From Atrina japonica (Eukaryota; Mollusca; Bivalvia; Pterioida; Pinnidae): 64,000 nt of DNA. Shown here piece after piece: positions 1-13,517 of this stretch. Position 1 is the first letter of the stretch. The number at the start of each line of letters is the position of its first letter. The DNA is taken from positions 1 through 64,000 of the forward strand of contig BROG01000930.1 in the NCBI GenBank assembly GCA_030159075.1. Reading direction: 5' to 3'. A program made the position numbers and the translations under genes. A model generated the notes under the pieces. That model had not been told where the DNA came from, did no database searches, and was given only the letters and a program-made list of their open reading frames with translations.

Positions 1-99
1 AAACCTAGGTTTGAGTTTCATACAAAAGACTCACTACTTTCACTTCGTATGCCAAGCGTTTCGCAAAGGAACAATCACTACCAAATTCATGAGCTCTGT

Positions 100-1850
100 C
101 ACTAGACCACTGCAAGCAGCAAAAATGGGGAAACAAAAAGGCAGATGGAAAGAACACTTTGAGAAACTACTGTGCAGAACACTACGAGAGACTGAAGCTT
201 AGATACTACCAGCAGAAAGTGTTTGACAACCCATCGATCCCCAAACGGAAAAGAAAGGTTCAGAGTTAATTTGTCCCTGAACAAACGAAAGTCTGAAGGC
301 TCAGACTACATCCCGATAGACGTAATAAAGTTGGACCTGGAAACATCACTAACGATTCTTCATCCAATGTTTATTCAGATTTGGGAACAGAAAATTCCAC
401 AGGAGAGGAAGAAGGGTTACATCATCAAATTGCAAAAAAGGAGACTAAGCTATGTAAGAACTGCAGAGGAACAATGCTCCTGTCATCACCAGGGAAGTCC
501 TTAATTACATTCTGTATGGCAGACTGAAGACATCTGTGGACCCATCACCCGTGTGACCAACAAGAGGGATTAAAAAACGAGCATACCATGCAAATTGTCA
601 CAAATCAGATTACCACTGCGCAATCCCTGGAATGGAAGTCGCCATTGTTCATCAACTTCATCCAAATCATTTCTTAAGAATACCTATGATAGAATGACGT
701 ATAGGGTGCTATGCTACGGATATGTCACAGAGAGGTTACAGACGCACATGGAGTCAAACAGGGCTGTATATGGCCACCTTTCACCTTTTTGTTAGCTATG
801 AAGGAAACAACTCGTGGAAGAATGACATCAAATGGATCCTCATGGATCAACCTGGTATTAATGACATGGATTTCGAGATGACACAAGACAAATACATCCG
901 TTCTGGAGTCTTGCTTCTATTGGGCTAAAAATCAATAGTCAGAAGACTAAAGTAATACAAATCAACGCCAACAGCATCACACTATGAGACGGTAAGCTGA
1001 ATGATGTAACTTAATTCACCTATTTATGAAGAAATGTTGGAACAACAAGTGGCATAAGCAAATAAATGACCAGGAACTCTAACATAATAACAAATCAGTC
1101 TTCTTCTCTGCAAAAGTGGAAACGAAAGTTGTCCTGGATCGGACAATCATTAAGGAAAAATGCAGGATCAACCACGCTACATACTCTTCATTTAAAACAT
1201 AAAAAAACCTCAGATACCAAAGCATAAATCAATAGAATGTCCAGGACATAGATACAAATCCGGTAAAAATGGACAAACACGGACCTCTGGAAACCAAGAG
1301 GTGGGATCAGGTGCCATGGAGGAGAAAGCATCCCCTGTCGACCGGTCACACCCGCCGTGAGTCCACAGTCAAGTTCAATGAAACACGTGAGGAATTTATC
1401 CTCGTCACAATTGGTACAGACGTCTCAACAACCGCCAACGAAAAGGCAACTCAACATTTCACTTAGTGAAACAGAGTAGTCGCAAACAAGACTATTATAC
1501 CGACCGTAAAACTTGCGGAAACGTTGACATTAAACGCGGTTTTCGATATCCCTGTGTCAATAATTTGTCAGTGAGTAGTTTACCTCTGTATATGAAATCT
1601 TCATATGTTGTGCACGCCCTGGCATATCGGATCATTTGTGAAATATAAACTCCATATGCGGGTGATTGAGGGATATTACTACTTAAATATGGAAAATTTA
1701 CGATGGGAAAGCCGAACATCCGACGCAGAGGAAGACCCAGAAATTCACGGCGGAGGTCTACAGCAGACGAGATGTCAAAAGCTGGATACACGTGGCACAT
1801 ACGCCCAGAACAGTCAGATGATGGACGATTGTCAGTGATCTATGCTCTTT
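100..1850 (+). pseudogene. Decayed LINE reverse-transcriptase remnant
   Basis: Fragments in several frames resemble a common non-LTR retrotransposon ORF in conserved order: GRWKEHFEKLLCR (about 140-180), DYIPIDVIKLDLETS and the following IWEQKIPQERKKGYIIKL (about 300-430), QSLEWKSPLFINFI (about 625-665), NDIKWILMDQPGINDMDF (about 820-875), GLKINSQKTKVIQIN (about 920-965) and finally GKPNIRRRGRPRNSRRRS (1703-1760), which resembles the GxxxRGRPRxTWRR tail. Frameshifts and stops interrupt it throughout. The catalytic [FY]xDD core is degraded (DMDF in place of DLDFADD). The copy is non-functional. Confidence 0.8.
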
Positions 1851-2918
1851 CTAATAGTGAAAAGGTCAATTCGTGTCAAATAAAAATACAATGTTTTGTA
1901 ATTTTAATTAAATTTAGTAATCAGTTATATTCTGGGATATTGGGTCGATATAACGTCTTTACCATGTAATATCACTACTGTATGTCCCAGCAACTTTGGG
2001 GAGTACTTTTTTGTAAATATTTCGTTAAAACGTCGTCGTGTGGGAACATTATCCATATAGTCATTTAATATTACCAGAGTCATGAACTCTTACCCACATA
2101 GATTAAATTTGAACATACATTAAATCTTAAATAGTCGCGAATCGCTTTATTTCATTCATAAAGTTTCTCGGAAATGAAATCAGATGTATGTCAACAGAGT
2201 TCTAGTGCACAAGTCAACGAATGAGTCCATTCACGCCGAGGGTGTTTCGCCAGTATTTTTCAATCCAGTGTCTATGGTGACTTACGAGTGATGAGATGTA
2301 TACACCCTGATAAAAATAATAGAGAGTTACAATGAAAATCAACAAAAACAATGGCCGCTGCCATTACCGCTAATCGAGGTCGGAAAATCATAAAGGATTT
2401 AACTAGGGCCGAATTGTTGCAAATAAACTAGTTCCGGTTTTGGTTTATGGTTTACATCTAGTTTGAAAACCGGTTATGAAACTAAAATTGGTTTCCTATG
2501 GCAAAACAAATAAATAGTTTAAACTACCAAAATGGGGTACAGAAAAAATGTAAACAGTTGCTCTTATATATGAGATGTAAAAATAAAAGGAAAAAATAAT
2601 ATAAGTTACAGAAAAATAGTATTAATCTTATTGCGATATTCATTAACCCTGATTATTACGTTTCCTATTTTTGAATTGCTGGGGTTTGACACATATGCAT
2701 GCTAAAAAGCAAAAATCACTCTACGGTAATTAAATAAAAACGTGAAAACATGTTCAAAACTGAAACCAGTTACAATAGAACCAATTCGGCCTAGGATCTC
2801 GAGTATTGGAGGGTCTCCTTCATATCTGAATGCAGAATTGATTAGGACTATGACCTTCTTTAAATAAAATAGCAATTTTATTGATAATTTAATGGTTTCT
2901 TTGATGTAAACTTATAAC
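1851..2918. other. Intergenic, nothing recognised
   Basis: AT-rich sequence with short open frames only. I see no splice-bounded exon, tRNA-like sequence or terminal repeat. Confidence 0.5.
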
Positions 2919-3930
2919 AAGAGGGCTTCGATCGCTCACCTGAGAACCATCTACAAACATGGAAAGAAGACCAAGAGGAATATGAACATGTAGGCTGATC
3001 TGGCCAAAAAATATAAATATTAATGTTTTAAGAAATTCATTAAAATTATAGAAATCAAATTTCAGTAAAATTCTTGCTCAAAAGCATTTCTTGAATTATG
3101 TACAACATTGAGTCAAACACTTTAATGCATCATTGTGAATGCAATGGGAGATAATTGAGGAAATCATGCAAAAAAGAATGAAAATGCAAAGTCTGAAAAG
3201 ACCTCAAAAACGCGTCAAAAATTAATGTTCCGACTTCTATGAAAAACACAAACTTTTATCATACATCCATGTAGATCACTCAGAAACAATCAGTATTTCA
3301 ATTCATGCTGTGGTTCTGAAGAAAAAGAATTTTTAAAGAGGGTACCTTTTGGGACCTATTTTGCCCCACTTTGGATTAATCTGGCTGAAAACTACAAACT
3401 TAGTAAAGGACCTTGATCACTTGCTTCCAGCATAGTTTCGTCAATATTCCTTCAGTAGTTTAGAAACAAAAGCTGATGGTGTGAAAAATACACCCCCTCT
3501 TGTTTGCAGTCTTAAAATATTTGTTAAAACATCTAGAAATTAAACTTCTGCAAAACTCTTGCACAAAAACATTTCTTCACCTAATTACAAGTAAAACACA
3601 AAAATGAATGAAAATGGCAAAGTCTGAAAACACCTCAAAAACGCCTCAATATTCCGATTTCTATGAAAAATACAAACTTTTATCATACATCATTGTAGAT
3701 CACTCGGATCACCGTTTTTTCAATTCATGCAGTGGTTTTAAAGACGGATACCTTTTGGGAACTATTCTTGGTCCCTTTTGGAGGCCCTATGGTACTCAAC
3801 ACCGTTGGCATTTAAATGCACACTGGGATCGTTCCTGTCAAGTCAAAAATGTCCAAAAGTTAACAACGAACGACAACAGACGAAAGGCAATCGCAATTGG
3901 TCGTCATCAGCCTTTGGCTCAGGAGACATA
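2919..3930. repeat. Dispersed element with GCTCACCTGAG ends, copy 1
   Basis: The left part reads agagggcttcgatcgctcac then ctgagaacc, and the right end is cctttggctcaggagac, forming imperfect inverted ends of the form GGCTCACCTGAG. The interior is homologous to the copy at 6031-7143, sharing for example gtagatcactc, aaactttta, and gtacaaactt-type segments. An internal duplication is evident: the 'gaaaatggcaaagtctgaaa' block occurs near 3180 and again near 3610. Confidence 0.7.
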
Positions 3931-4525
3931 CAAAACGAACGACAAGAAATAAATATTTTAAGTTGTATTTTCGAACACATAATATGTGTACATGTATATT
4001 ACATTAATTTGTTGAATTGATGGATTTTTTTTTATTAAATCAGTTTCACACAATCGATGTTTTTTCAGTACGTTTTACCAAATGTAAAGAAGTTCGATTC
4101 ACAAGACTTGCCGATGCGGAGTAAACTTTGGATTATTATACTGATGATTTTACTTACTGTTCGGTTATGACAAGCTTAAAAGGAAAGACATTTTATTCCT
4201 CACTGGATACTCGTGGGTTTGGTGACAAGTAAGACCGATTATTCCTGCTAGAGTAATTTTTAATATCCCCATGCTTTAAACATGTTCAGGTCAAGAAAGG
4301 ATTCACGAGAATTTACCCACCATGTTATATGGGTTCTACTTTAACATTACACGAGTGATCATGCTGTAGTAATGTTATCTGAAATCCAAATGCATCCTGC
4401 AAATTTATGGTTTGCTTAATACGAAGTATGGATTATACGAGTTATTTTTCAATGTCCACTGTATTCCGTAAAACCCGGTGTTTGCTGTACTTAAGCATGT
4501 TCAGTGTTCCATCCTGACATTGTAC
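3931..4525. other. Intergenic, nothing recognised
   Basis: No coding signature, RNA gene or clear repeat was seen here. Confidence 0.45.
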
Positions 4526-4765
4526 AGGTTTGGTTTATTGGTGTCTAATGCCGCCAACTTTTCAATTATATGGCGGTGACCAGTTATCAATGGTGGAGGA
4601 GAAAAACCGGTTACAATTTAATCGGGAAGAGACCGCCAGCATTCCGCAAGTAACCTGACAAACGTCCTAAAAAAATCAGCTTAGGGTCCAGTTGGACCCC
4701 ATTTTGCACAGACAAAACGTGAGGCTTCGTTGTTCTAACCATTCAGCCAGAGGTCAACCATGTTG
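4526..4765 (-). mobile_element. tRNA-headed SINE, degenerate
   Basis: On the minus strand the head reads tggctgaatggttagaac, a tRNA A-box-like sequence, followed by a body shared with the SINEs near 25.5, 41.8 and 47.8 kb (accggttacaat, gagaccgccagc). It ends in a gtgtctaatgccgcc-type tail at the low-coordinate end. Confidence 0.65.
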
Positions 4766-6030
4766 TGATAATCTGGACCCGGTTGCTCAACATATTGCTA
4801 AATTTAATCTACAGCATATTGGTTTAACAATGGTTACCTTCACGTTTAATATAACAACCTGTTGTGCAACTGGGTCCTGATGTCACAAGTATATGTATAT
4901 TGGGAACCATGTTTCTACATTTCACAAATTTATGGTCGATAGATATAATAACAATGTATGCAATTACCATGTTTTGCCAACTTAAAGCAATACAAATTGT
5001 CGAAGGAAATTTCACATGCAGATTTTATTTCAGAAAGAGATCACATTGTGGTCAAAATAACAAATGCATGCTTCTTAGAATCAAAGCAGCTTCTTGTCGC
5101 CGCCACACCCACCCCCCAACTTTGCTTCTGCTTCATCAAATATTTGAACATACAAGGTAAAGGACTCCCAATGTTTGACCTATATCGATTATGTCTGTGC
5201 AATACTGTTTATTTTCCGTAAGGGCAATGAATCTCGTGTTCAGGGACATTTTTAACCAAATTAAGTTGGTTCAGATGTGAAAATGCCATCAGTCCGACAA
5301 ACGAGTCCATATTGCTCAAGTGCAGTTACTATCTGTAAGTAGTTATTGAATTCTCCACACAGAACGATTGTGACCACGATTTTAAATTCGTCAGTAGATG
5401 ATGCTCTCACCTCTATGGCACCTGACCCCATCCTTGCATTTTCAGTGTATGTCCAATATACACTATATTTATATGGTTTTACGGATTTGCTTACGAATGA
5501 CATTTTGATTTTTTGCTTCTTGAGTTTACGTCTGTTATATCAATATATCCTTCCGCTACAACAATCTAGTGCAGTCTGATGATACGGATAGAAAAAATTG
5601 TGTAGTCTTGTATTTATAACAAGCCCTTAATTCAATTAATTCTATATCCAAATTTAAAATCCACTCCTCTTTAAACTTCATATCACAGGGCAATAGCCTA
5701 TATACTCATGCCGAAACATTGTCTTGTATGCGACACTAATAATGTTTTGGATTAATTAAATTCCATTTAAAAAAGATGTTCAAACTACACGTATCGCACT
5801 CTGTACTATAACACTAATTCCCCATGCATGAAATAAAGGCCAAGATATCCTAGAGTCAACAACATTTCATATATTCTGGTGTCTGGTACAGCAAGCAAAT
5901 TCCAGAATGAATGTCGAGCCTATGCACACCAGTATTTTAGTTTGGGCTTAATTTTTGCATTGCCCCATAACTGAACAACGTTTACCCAATCTGTCACACC
6001 ATGAATGGACAATTTCACTAGTTACAAACA
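4766..6030. other. Intergenic, nothing recognised
   Basis: Open frames here overlap on both strands and show no homology I recognise. Sequence near 5560-5600 resembles the segment near 7490-7620 (inverted), so part is probably repeat. Confidence 0.4.
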
Positions 6031-7143
6031 AAAGGCCCAAGAGGGCCTCAATGGCTCACCTGAGAGCCATATACAAATGTGTAAAGAAGACCAAGAATAA
6101 TATGTGTAAGCTGATCTGGCCAAGAAATTGATATTGCTGTTTTAAGAAATTCATCAAAAATTCTAGAAATCAAATTTCGGCAAAATTCTTGCACAAAAAC
6201 ATTTCTTCATCTAATTACAAGTAAAACACTTTGATGCATTGTTGTGAATGCAAGGGGTGATAATTGAGGAAATCATGCAAAAATGAATGAAAATGACAAA
6301 GTCCGAAAAGACGTTAAAAATTAATATTCCGATTTCTATGAAAAACACAAACTTGAATCATACATCCATGTAGATCACTCAGAAACAATCTTTTTTTCAA
6401 TTCATGTAGTGGTTCTGGAGAAGAAGATTTTCAAAGAGGGGCACCTTATGGGACCAATCTGCCCCACCTTGGATCCACCCCTGGGCCAATCTGGCTGAAA
6501 AGTACAAACTTGGTAAAGGACCTTGAGAATTTATTTCCTGTAAGGTTTAATCAAAATTATTTCAGTAGTTTTGAAACAAAAGCTGATAGTGTGAAAAATG
6601 CAACCCCTTTCGTTTTTTTTCTTGCGGTCCTAAAAAATTCTAGAAATTAAATTTCTGCAAAATTCTTGCATAAAAACATTTCTTTACCTAATTACAAGTA
6701 AAACTCATTAAATGAATGCATCAAAGTGAATGCAAGGGGAGATAATTGACGAAATCATGCAAAAATTAATGAAAATGAAAAAGTCTGAAAAGACCTCAAA
6801 AACACTTCAAAAATTAATATTCCAATTTCTATGAAAAATAAACTTGAATCATACATCCATGTAGATCACTTGGAAACAATCCATTTTTCAATTCATGCAG
6901 CGGTTCTGGAGAAGATTTTTGAAGAGGTGTACCTTTTGGGACCTATTCTGCCTGACCTGGATCCACCTTTGGGCCAATCTGATTGAAAAGTACAAACTTG
7001 GTAAAGGACCTTGAGCACTTGCTTCCTGTCAAGTTTCATCAAAATCCCTTCAGTGGTTTCAGAGAATAAGTGGAAAATATGTAAAGTTTACAGCCAGATG
7101 CTGGATGGGGAGTGATTCTCTTGAGCCTTTGGCTCAGGTGAGA
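6031..7143. repeat. Dispersed element with GCTCACCTGAG ends, copy 2
   Basis: It begins ggcccaagagggcctcaatg then gctcacctgag and ends gagcctttggctcaggtgag, giving clear inverted ends. Homology with copy 1 extends through the body. The block around 'gaaatcatgcaaaaatgaat' occurs near 6270 and again near 6750, so the element contains an internal tandem duplication of about 480 bp. Confidence 0.8.
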
Positions 7144-7794
7144 TAAAAAAAAGTCAAACAACTTATTCTGAAGCCCAATTTTGACAAACCTGTATGTCAT
7201 AAAGACAACACTGACTGACTACCTCAATGTGAAATGAGTAGAAAAAAGGTGGTCATTGACTTAATTACATTCAATTACGTGTTAAGATCAATATTCATAT
7301 TCAAAGCGTTCAATACACCTATGCAATATGTAACGCATTACACAGCAGCCAGATACAGAAATTCTGCTGAAACTATTTTTCTAAATGTAATTCCATATAT
7401 CCAAAATATTTGATGACTTTGTTGACTGGGGAATGAATTTTAAATTAAATAAGGGGTAGGCTTATGTAATAAATCCAAAACCACACAAAATGTTTCTATC
7501 CGTATCATCGGACTACATTTGATCGTTGTAGCAGATGGATTCAACAATCTTACTGAATCATTCAGCAAGTGATTCTGTGCGGTCTGATGATAGATAGAAA
7601 TGTGTAGTTTTGTGTAAAGTAATAAAAACTGTAACATGTAGGCCTCCAAATACACAACTATGTTCTGTCTATAACATGTAGATTATAGTTCTTTTTGAAG
7701 TGAAAGAAGATATATTTTGCTAATAAATGAAGATTCAATATACCGAGTCCTTTTCCAGCAAAAATTAACTAGGTGGAAATGTTATTTCTTATTG

Positions 7795-8055
7795 TGTTAA
7801 AGAGGCTTCAGCTTTCTCTCTCTCTCTCTCAAAATCCCTCCTTTTACTACTTAGATTGATATACAATAAATAAAAGATATACACAGGCACAACAATTCTT
7901 AAATTCATAAATATTTGTGAAAATTGCTTCAGAAACCCAGGTTTGGCATTTTTCAACTACAATTAATTAATTCAACCTTACTATTTGTAAATGAATACCT
8001 CACTAGACCTGACCTTATTTTCACAAAATACATACGAATATAAGATTTGTTGATG
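7795..8055. repeat. Dispersed repeat shared with 37.1-37.3 kb
   Basis: Segments tgtgaaaattgcttcagaaa, attttcacaaaatacatacg and cttactatttgtaaatg recur with changes at 37190-37325. Both copies follow a ttaaag(g)ggc-type start and a pyrimidine- or purine-rich tract (here a tctctctctc run). Confidence 0.65.
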
Positions 8056-8219
8056 CCTTATGTCTGTGCATAGCTCTTATTTGTTATTGTACATCAAGTA
8101 CAAGTAGTAAAAGAAGACAAAACTATATTTGTTGTTAAACACAGCTAATACTGGTTAAAAGGTTTTGATCAACATAATGAATGACAAGCTTAGCTCAAAA
8201 TAACTCAATATCACTGAGA

Positions 8220-11200
8220 TTTATTGACATGCAGAAAAGATAAAAGTTATATACAAATGTACAACGAGTGTATGACAAGAATTACGTACATTAATCTGAA
8301 CACTAGTAGTCCTGTTTCACCAACATAATGAAATCAACAGACTTTAGCCAGGCCTGAAACTGCAGGTATGTGCTGAACGTTACTTGAATTCTTCATCCAT
8401 CAACTTAACAATAATAAATCATGTAATTACAAAATAAAAAATAATATCTATAAGATTACATATAAACACTTGCTAAAATAATGAAGACTCGAAAACCCAT
8501 ATGGTAAAATAAAAACAATACACAGCAAAATAAAGAAAACATTAGAAAAAAAAAATCACACGGTTTTACAATGATCACAGCTTAGAATATAAACAGCCAA
8601 TGAGAGCAAGTTATTTGTCTATATGTTGTTACTTCAGTTTCTACTTAACATGCCAATCTTTTCTGAATAACCAAGAATAAAAGTTATGTTGTTTCTTTCT
8701 TGTACTCGGATCAATACTCGGATCTCCAGATGCAAGGGATATATGCAATACTTATTATCCCCCAAAGAGAGAAATGAATGATCTATGCTGTAATTCAGAA
8801 ACTTATTGGCATTTCACCTCTTGTTCACAGTAGAAATATGCATGAAAATAAATAATAATGATAAAATAAATAAATAGTAATAATAAATTAAAACAATTTC
8901 ATTAGTTTAAAAAAAACTTTATCCTTCATAATACCCCAAAATATCACAGCAATAACAACAAACAGACAAATCACTTTCTCTGGCAATATTTATATTGAAT
9001 GTTAGTCTGTGCTCATGTTTTAAACCAAGACCCATTTCAGGTATTGTTGTCATATTGATGGTATCTTCCATATCAGTTCAAATCAAACTTCGAAACATCA
9101 ATGATCGCTCACACCAATCGCTGAAGAAAATGGTCATTACACATGCCATTAGCCTATCAAAACGGCCAAATAATTATCATGCATGGCAGCTGACCAATCA
9201 TCATACACACAGCATCTGTAACCAATCAATGAAGACAATGATCACACATGGCAGCTGACCAATCATCAGACTACCAATAAAGACAATGGTGACATGACAA
9301 CTACTGATAAGGGATCAGGTTTAAAAACATGGCACAAACCAATAAAAAGACATAGTTCTCATCATTTGCCTAGATCCATCTCCTGGAATTATACATGGAA
9401 CTCATTCTTTGCAGCAACCAAACGATAAACAGAATAAATTTCTTTATCCTATAAATCTCCATTCTGCAACAAACTTATAGTCCTAGTTCTTTCTCAGTCT
9501 GAAAATTTGTTAACACCTAATGGTTGTCCATCAAGAGTTTTATACTCAAATCTCTACTCCTACATCCAAAATGCAAGAGCTAACACCTCAATGATCTTTC
9601 CAGCTTCTCATTTGCAAATGATCACGTGATACTTCCGATCCTTAGCTTTGTAGCTCACCAGCCAATCAATGATGCCGCCGATTGTGTCTACAGAATCGGT
9701 ATCATCGATTAATACACCTAGACACGATAATTCTTGATCGCATTATAAGGGTAGGTGGCAATATTTAAATCTGACGCACAACATGTTGATAACATTACAG
9801 TACAGGGCACTTCATTCAGTCTTCTTAAAAAAATTGTAGTCTGAAATACTATTTGACAGAGCAAGAGTGTACAGGAAGAGAGATAGACACTATGTTGGCC
9901 TTGACACTAAATGTTCTATACAGTTAAATATTTGTACATTTCACCTTATACAGATGAGGGTCTTGACACAGGATCAGAGTTAGCAGTGGAATTTTATCAG
10001 AAAAGAACTAAATAACACATATATAATATATCTACCCATTGTAAAAATTTCACATCAGTTCACACACAGAGGTAATACTACTGTACAATTTTATAGCATT
10101 AGGTATGATGGAACAGAACTTATCCATTTCAATTTTTGGGAAGTAAAAAGAAGAAATTCAACACACAGGTAGAAAATAGTTTAAGGAGACAACTTATGTT
10201 GGACGTACCAAGACAATTAGAAGCTCACTTTTCACATTGATTATTCTTTGAAAAATAAAGCAGAACATTTGTATGTATATGTTTACCTAGATTTGTAACT
10301 ATTACAGGACAAAATACACATCTGTAAAGAGCACTATAAACATTGCAGTGTCAAGGCCCACTTGATAAAAGGTAACATTCAGATAGCACACATACACGCT
10401 ATTTCACATGTTCTAAATTGGAAGAAACATTGTAAGCAGTACAAGAGAAATATTCCAAAGTCCTCTTTTGTTGTATAAATGATCAGACAGATGTACAGTA
10501 CAACATGAACCAATATTTTCATCCAATACAAATGCATCATCCAAATTTACAAATTTAAAAGAACTGGAAATTATTGCAGTTTTTCATGCATGACATTTTT
10601 TGCCAAATTTTAACTAAAAATGATAATTTTGATAAAAAAGTTTGACTTTTATTACCTGGACTATATACCAAACTAGAAAATGCAGTGGTTGATATGCATG
10701 ACTAAACAAAGTATTAACTATGACCGATTTCACCACTGGATTTGTCAGGTAAAATGAAAAAAAAATCAATATATTTTTTAAAAATTAAATAATATGGAAT
10801 TACTGATTTATTTGATCAAAGGGAGGGAATATAAGGTTGAAAATCAGGTTGTTGCCACAGATAATAGATCTACTGATGAAAATAATGGCTCATGATGTTA
10901 ATGATAGATGCTATAAGTATAATGCAAGCTAATAGCATGTTTATATATATTTTTTCTTTCCATACTTCAATTTACTAAACTAAGATGAATTCTTCCACTG
11001 GCGTTTTTAAAACTGACAGCGGCATTTCATGGAATTTTGACACAACTTTTAAAAATGGTGGTATTCCATCTGTATACAAAGATAACCTGATAAGACAGGG
11101 TGTCTGACATACATACACATTTTCAATTGGTTTGATCTGTGGATGAAAAACACCAGAAGAATTGGTCATTATATATTCTTGTGATTACATTCAAACCATT

Positions 11201-11665
11201 GAATAGAAAAAAGTTGTTATTAATCACATAGGCGACTAAAATACTGAATCACTGACAAATCTACGACTTGTGACATACAGGATAGGGCAGATTTGCATGC
11301 AACTATACTGACAATTTATGGAACATTCCTGTAGACAGAAGATATCAATGCTATCCATTCTCAGATGCCACAAAATTACGGGATACGATGTAGATAAATA
11401 TACATAGCTGATTTTACTTAGCGAGCCCTCCCTAAAACGCGACCCACCCTCCGCGAGATGTGTAAATTTGGAGCTGCGCGACAGCCTTACGGTCTCTATG
11501 ACAACTGGTTTAATTGCACTCTAACCGTATTGTCGACTGCCAACTGCAGAGGCCCCCTCTGAGCTGGTCCTCCCCAACGCGATGCCAACCCCTGTGTGTG
11601 TGGACCCCATTGTGCTTTGGGTTGTGGATATGCCCCGATAGCACGTTCCCTTTATCCCCAATGAC
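8220..11665 (-). other. TNPO1: Probable terminal 3' UTR exon of TNPO1
   Basis: A strong acceptor (pyrimidine run then ttttgcag) ends at 11666 on the minus strand. About 260 bp downstream of it (11400-11665) are markedly more GC-rich than the surroundings, as an exon would be. The remainder to about 8220 is AT-rich and free of recognised transposons. A minus-strand AATAAA lies at about 8220-8225, with others near 10650 and 10810. Splicing from the donor at 13948 to this acceptor is inferred; the 3' limit is a guess. The first 54 codons of one frame (VIGDKGNVLSGHIHN...) are open, so an alternative C-terminal exon cannot be excluded. Confidence 0.45.
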
Positions 11666-11880
11666 CTGCAAAAGAAAAAAAATTATGTATTTATTCCATT
11701 GTTTATTATAACTGATGTGATGTTTTTTTCATAGGCGAGTGATTTCAAGCTTTTAAAGTTTTATAACAGATCATATAATTACTACCTACTAACCGTCTGA
11801 ATTAAGAAGAGAAATTTGGTGTTTGTAAACAAACTGAATATGTTTGACATCAGCTTTCTTTATAATAATTGATAAATTAT

Positions 11881-11945
11881 AATTCTGTATCTAGATAAGT
11901 ACCTGTAATTATTTATAGATTATCATTTTGTATCTAGAAAAGTAG
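11881..11945. repeat. 43-bp repeat, displaced 1.5 copies
   Basis: The sequence ctgtatctagataagtacct followed by ttatagattatcattttgta matches the large 43-bp array at 13.5-13.95 kb. The intervening 1.6 kb holds an inverted-repeat element. Confidence 0.85.
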
Positions 11946-12439
11946 GCTAGCGTCATCATATGATGGTGCACTTAATGCTTTGAATGGGAAAAAAGGTCAT
12001 GTATAACATATAACAAAACATTTGTACCTTCAACATTTCCAGCAAACTTTACTTTACAAACTGTAGTAGTTTGGCACACACACCTGCAGTTATTTTCTAA
12101 TTGAGCCATATCAAAACTTTATAGGTCAACATGGTAAGGGAAGTAACCCAAGATTGGGCATAATATTCACGAGATATGTTTAAGTAACAAGCATGCCCCA
12201 AAATAACCACCATCATTGTTTACAATGACATGTGCTGTTGTCGTGGCCAATGCATTGCACTCAAAATCTATTTAAGTGAAGATTTTTTTCAAAATGAAGG
12301 ATTGTTAAGATCGATTTTCCATTATATCAGACATCAATTTTGAAGATATTGTGTTACTTCCCATTTAGACTGCAACAAATATGTATTTTTTTAAAAACGA
12401 AATATTAGGTAGGTTATGGGTCAGCAAATGACAGAAGTA

Positions 12440-13437
12440 CCATATTTTACGGCCTATAGGTCGATATTTTTTCTCTCCAAAGTTGTGACCTCGACCTATT
12501 CACAGATTCGACTTATCTTAGTTAAATATTTAACTTGTATCTGCAATTTCTCATTTTAACATCATAATTCAAAATTTTTCACGGGATAATCTAGGGGCCT
12601 ACTCCAAACACCCATTTGTATTTACACTTAATGACCTATTTAAATGTGACCTCGTGTGTGCGTAATGCACTGTGTTCATAATCAAGTGACAAAATAATGA
12701 TCTTTCAAGTTACAAATCATTGGGATTTAACTGTGTCAGAAACTGCATAATAAAAATACATTTTTACATTATATTTATACCGGACAGTTTATACTTTTGA
12801 ATGATTCCCTTATCTCGGCACCCCACTGTGAAATTGAAGTCTTCATTCAGACTTTCAGGACACTACAAGTTGTGTTCACTGGAGTGTGACCTTCAACTGA
12901 TAAGGATCGCGTGACAGTCTTTGAAGTTGGGAAAGTTTTGGAAAAAGTGTTACATAAATTAATTGACACTAAACCTCGAGTATTTAATTGTTTGACAATT
13001 GCAGCTGCATAATAATTTAGGCCACTGTAAGGATAAGACAAGGATTGAGGTCGCTTGTGTTAACAGCATAAAGAATTTAATGATCATTTGACAGGTAACA
13101 TAATGACGATATATGTATACATAATCAGTACACACGAGTAATATAAGTGATGTTAAATATGATAAAATGCAACTTCTATGCTTTTTAATCACTCCTATTT
13201 AATAATGTACTGTTAAATAGGCCTATTACTCTTGATTATTTTAGTAGGCTACCATCGTGTTAGCACCAGTTATTAAACATAAACGATTCATTTTTGTGTT
13301 CTCCCATTCATGATTCCATCTCTGCCGACATCGACCTGTCTTCAACTTCGACCTATCTAACACTTAAACCTGGATTTTTGCCAAAAATCAGCCATTCGAC
13401 CTATCCCACACATCGACCTATAGGCCATGAAATACGG
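12440..13437. mobile_element. Inverted-repeat DNA element (998 bp) with CCRTATT ends
   Basis: The left end TA|CCATATTTTACGGCC then TATAGGTCGAT mirrors the right end, whose complement reads CCGTATTTCATGGCC then TATAGGTCGAT. The left flank has a TA but the right flank reads CG, so a TA target duplication is only half supported. There is no transposase-like frame, so it is non-autonomous. A truncated, inverted relative lies at 55205-55768. Confidence 0.8.
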
Positions 13438-13517
13438 CGATACTTGTGATGTAATATCAGCTTGAAAACTACTGCCCCGAACTTGGGAGTACCTTGAATT
13501 TAGTTGACGTGCCTAAA

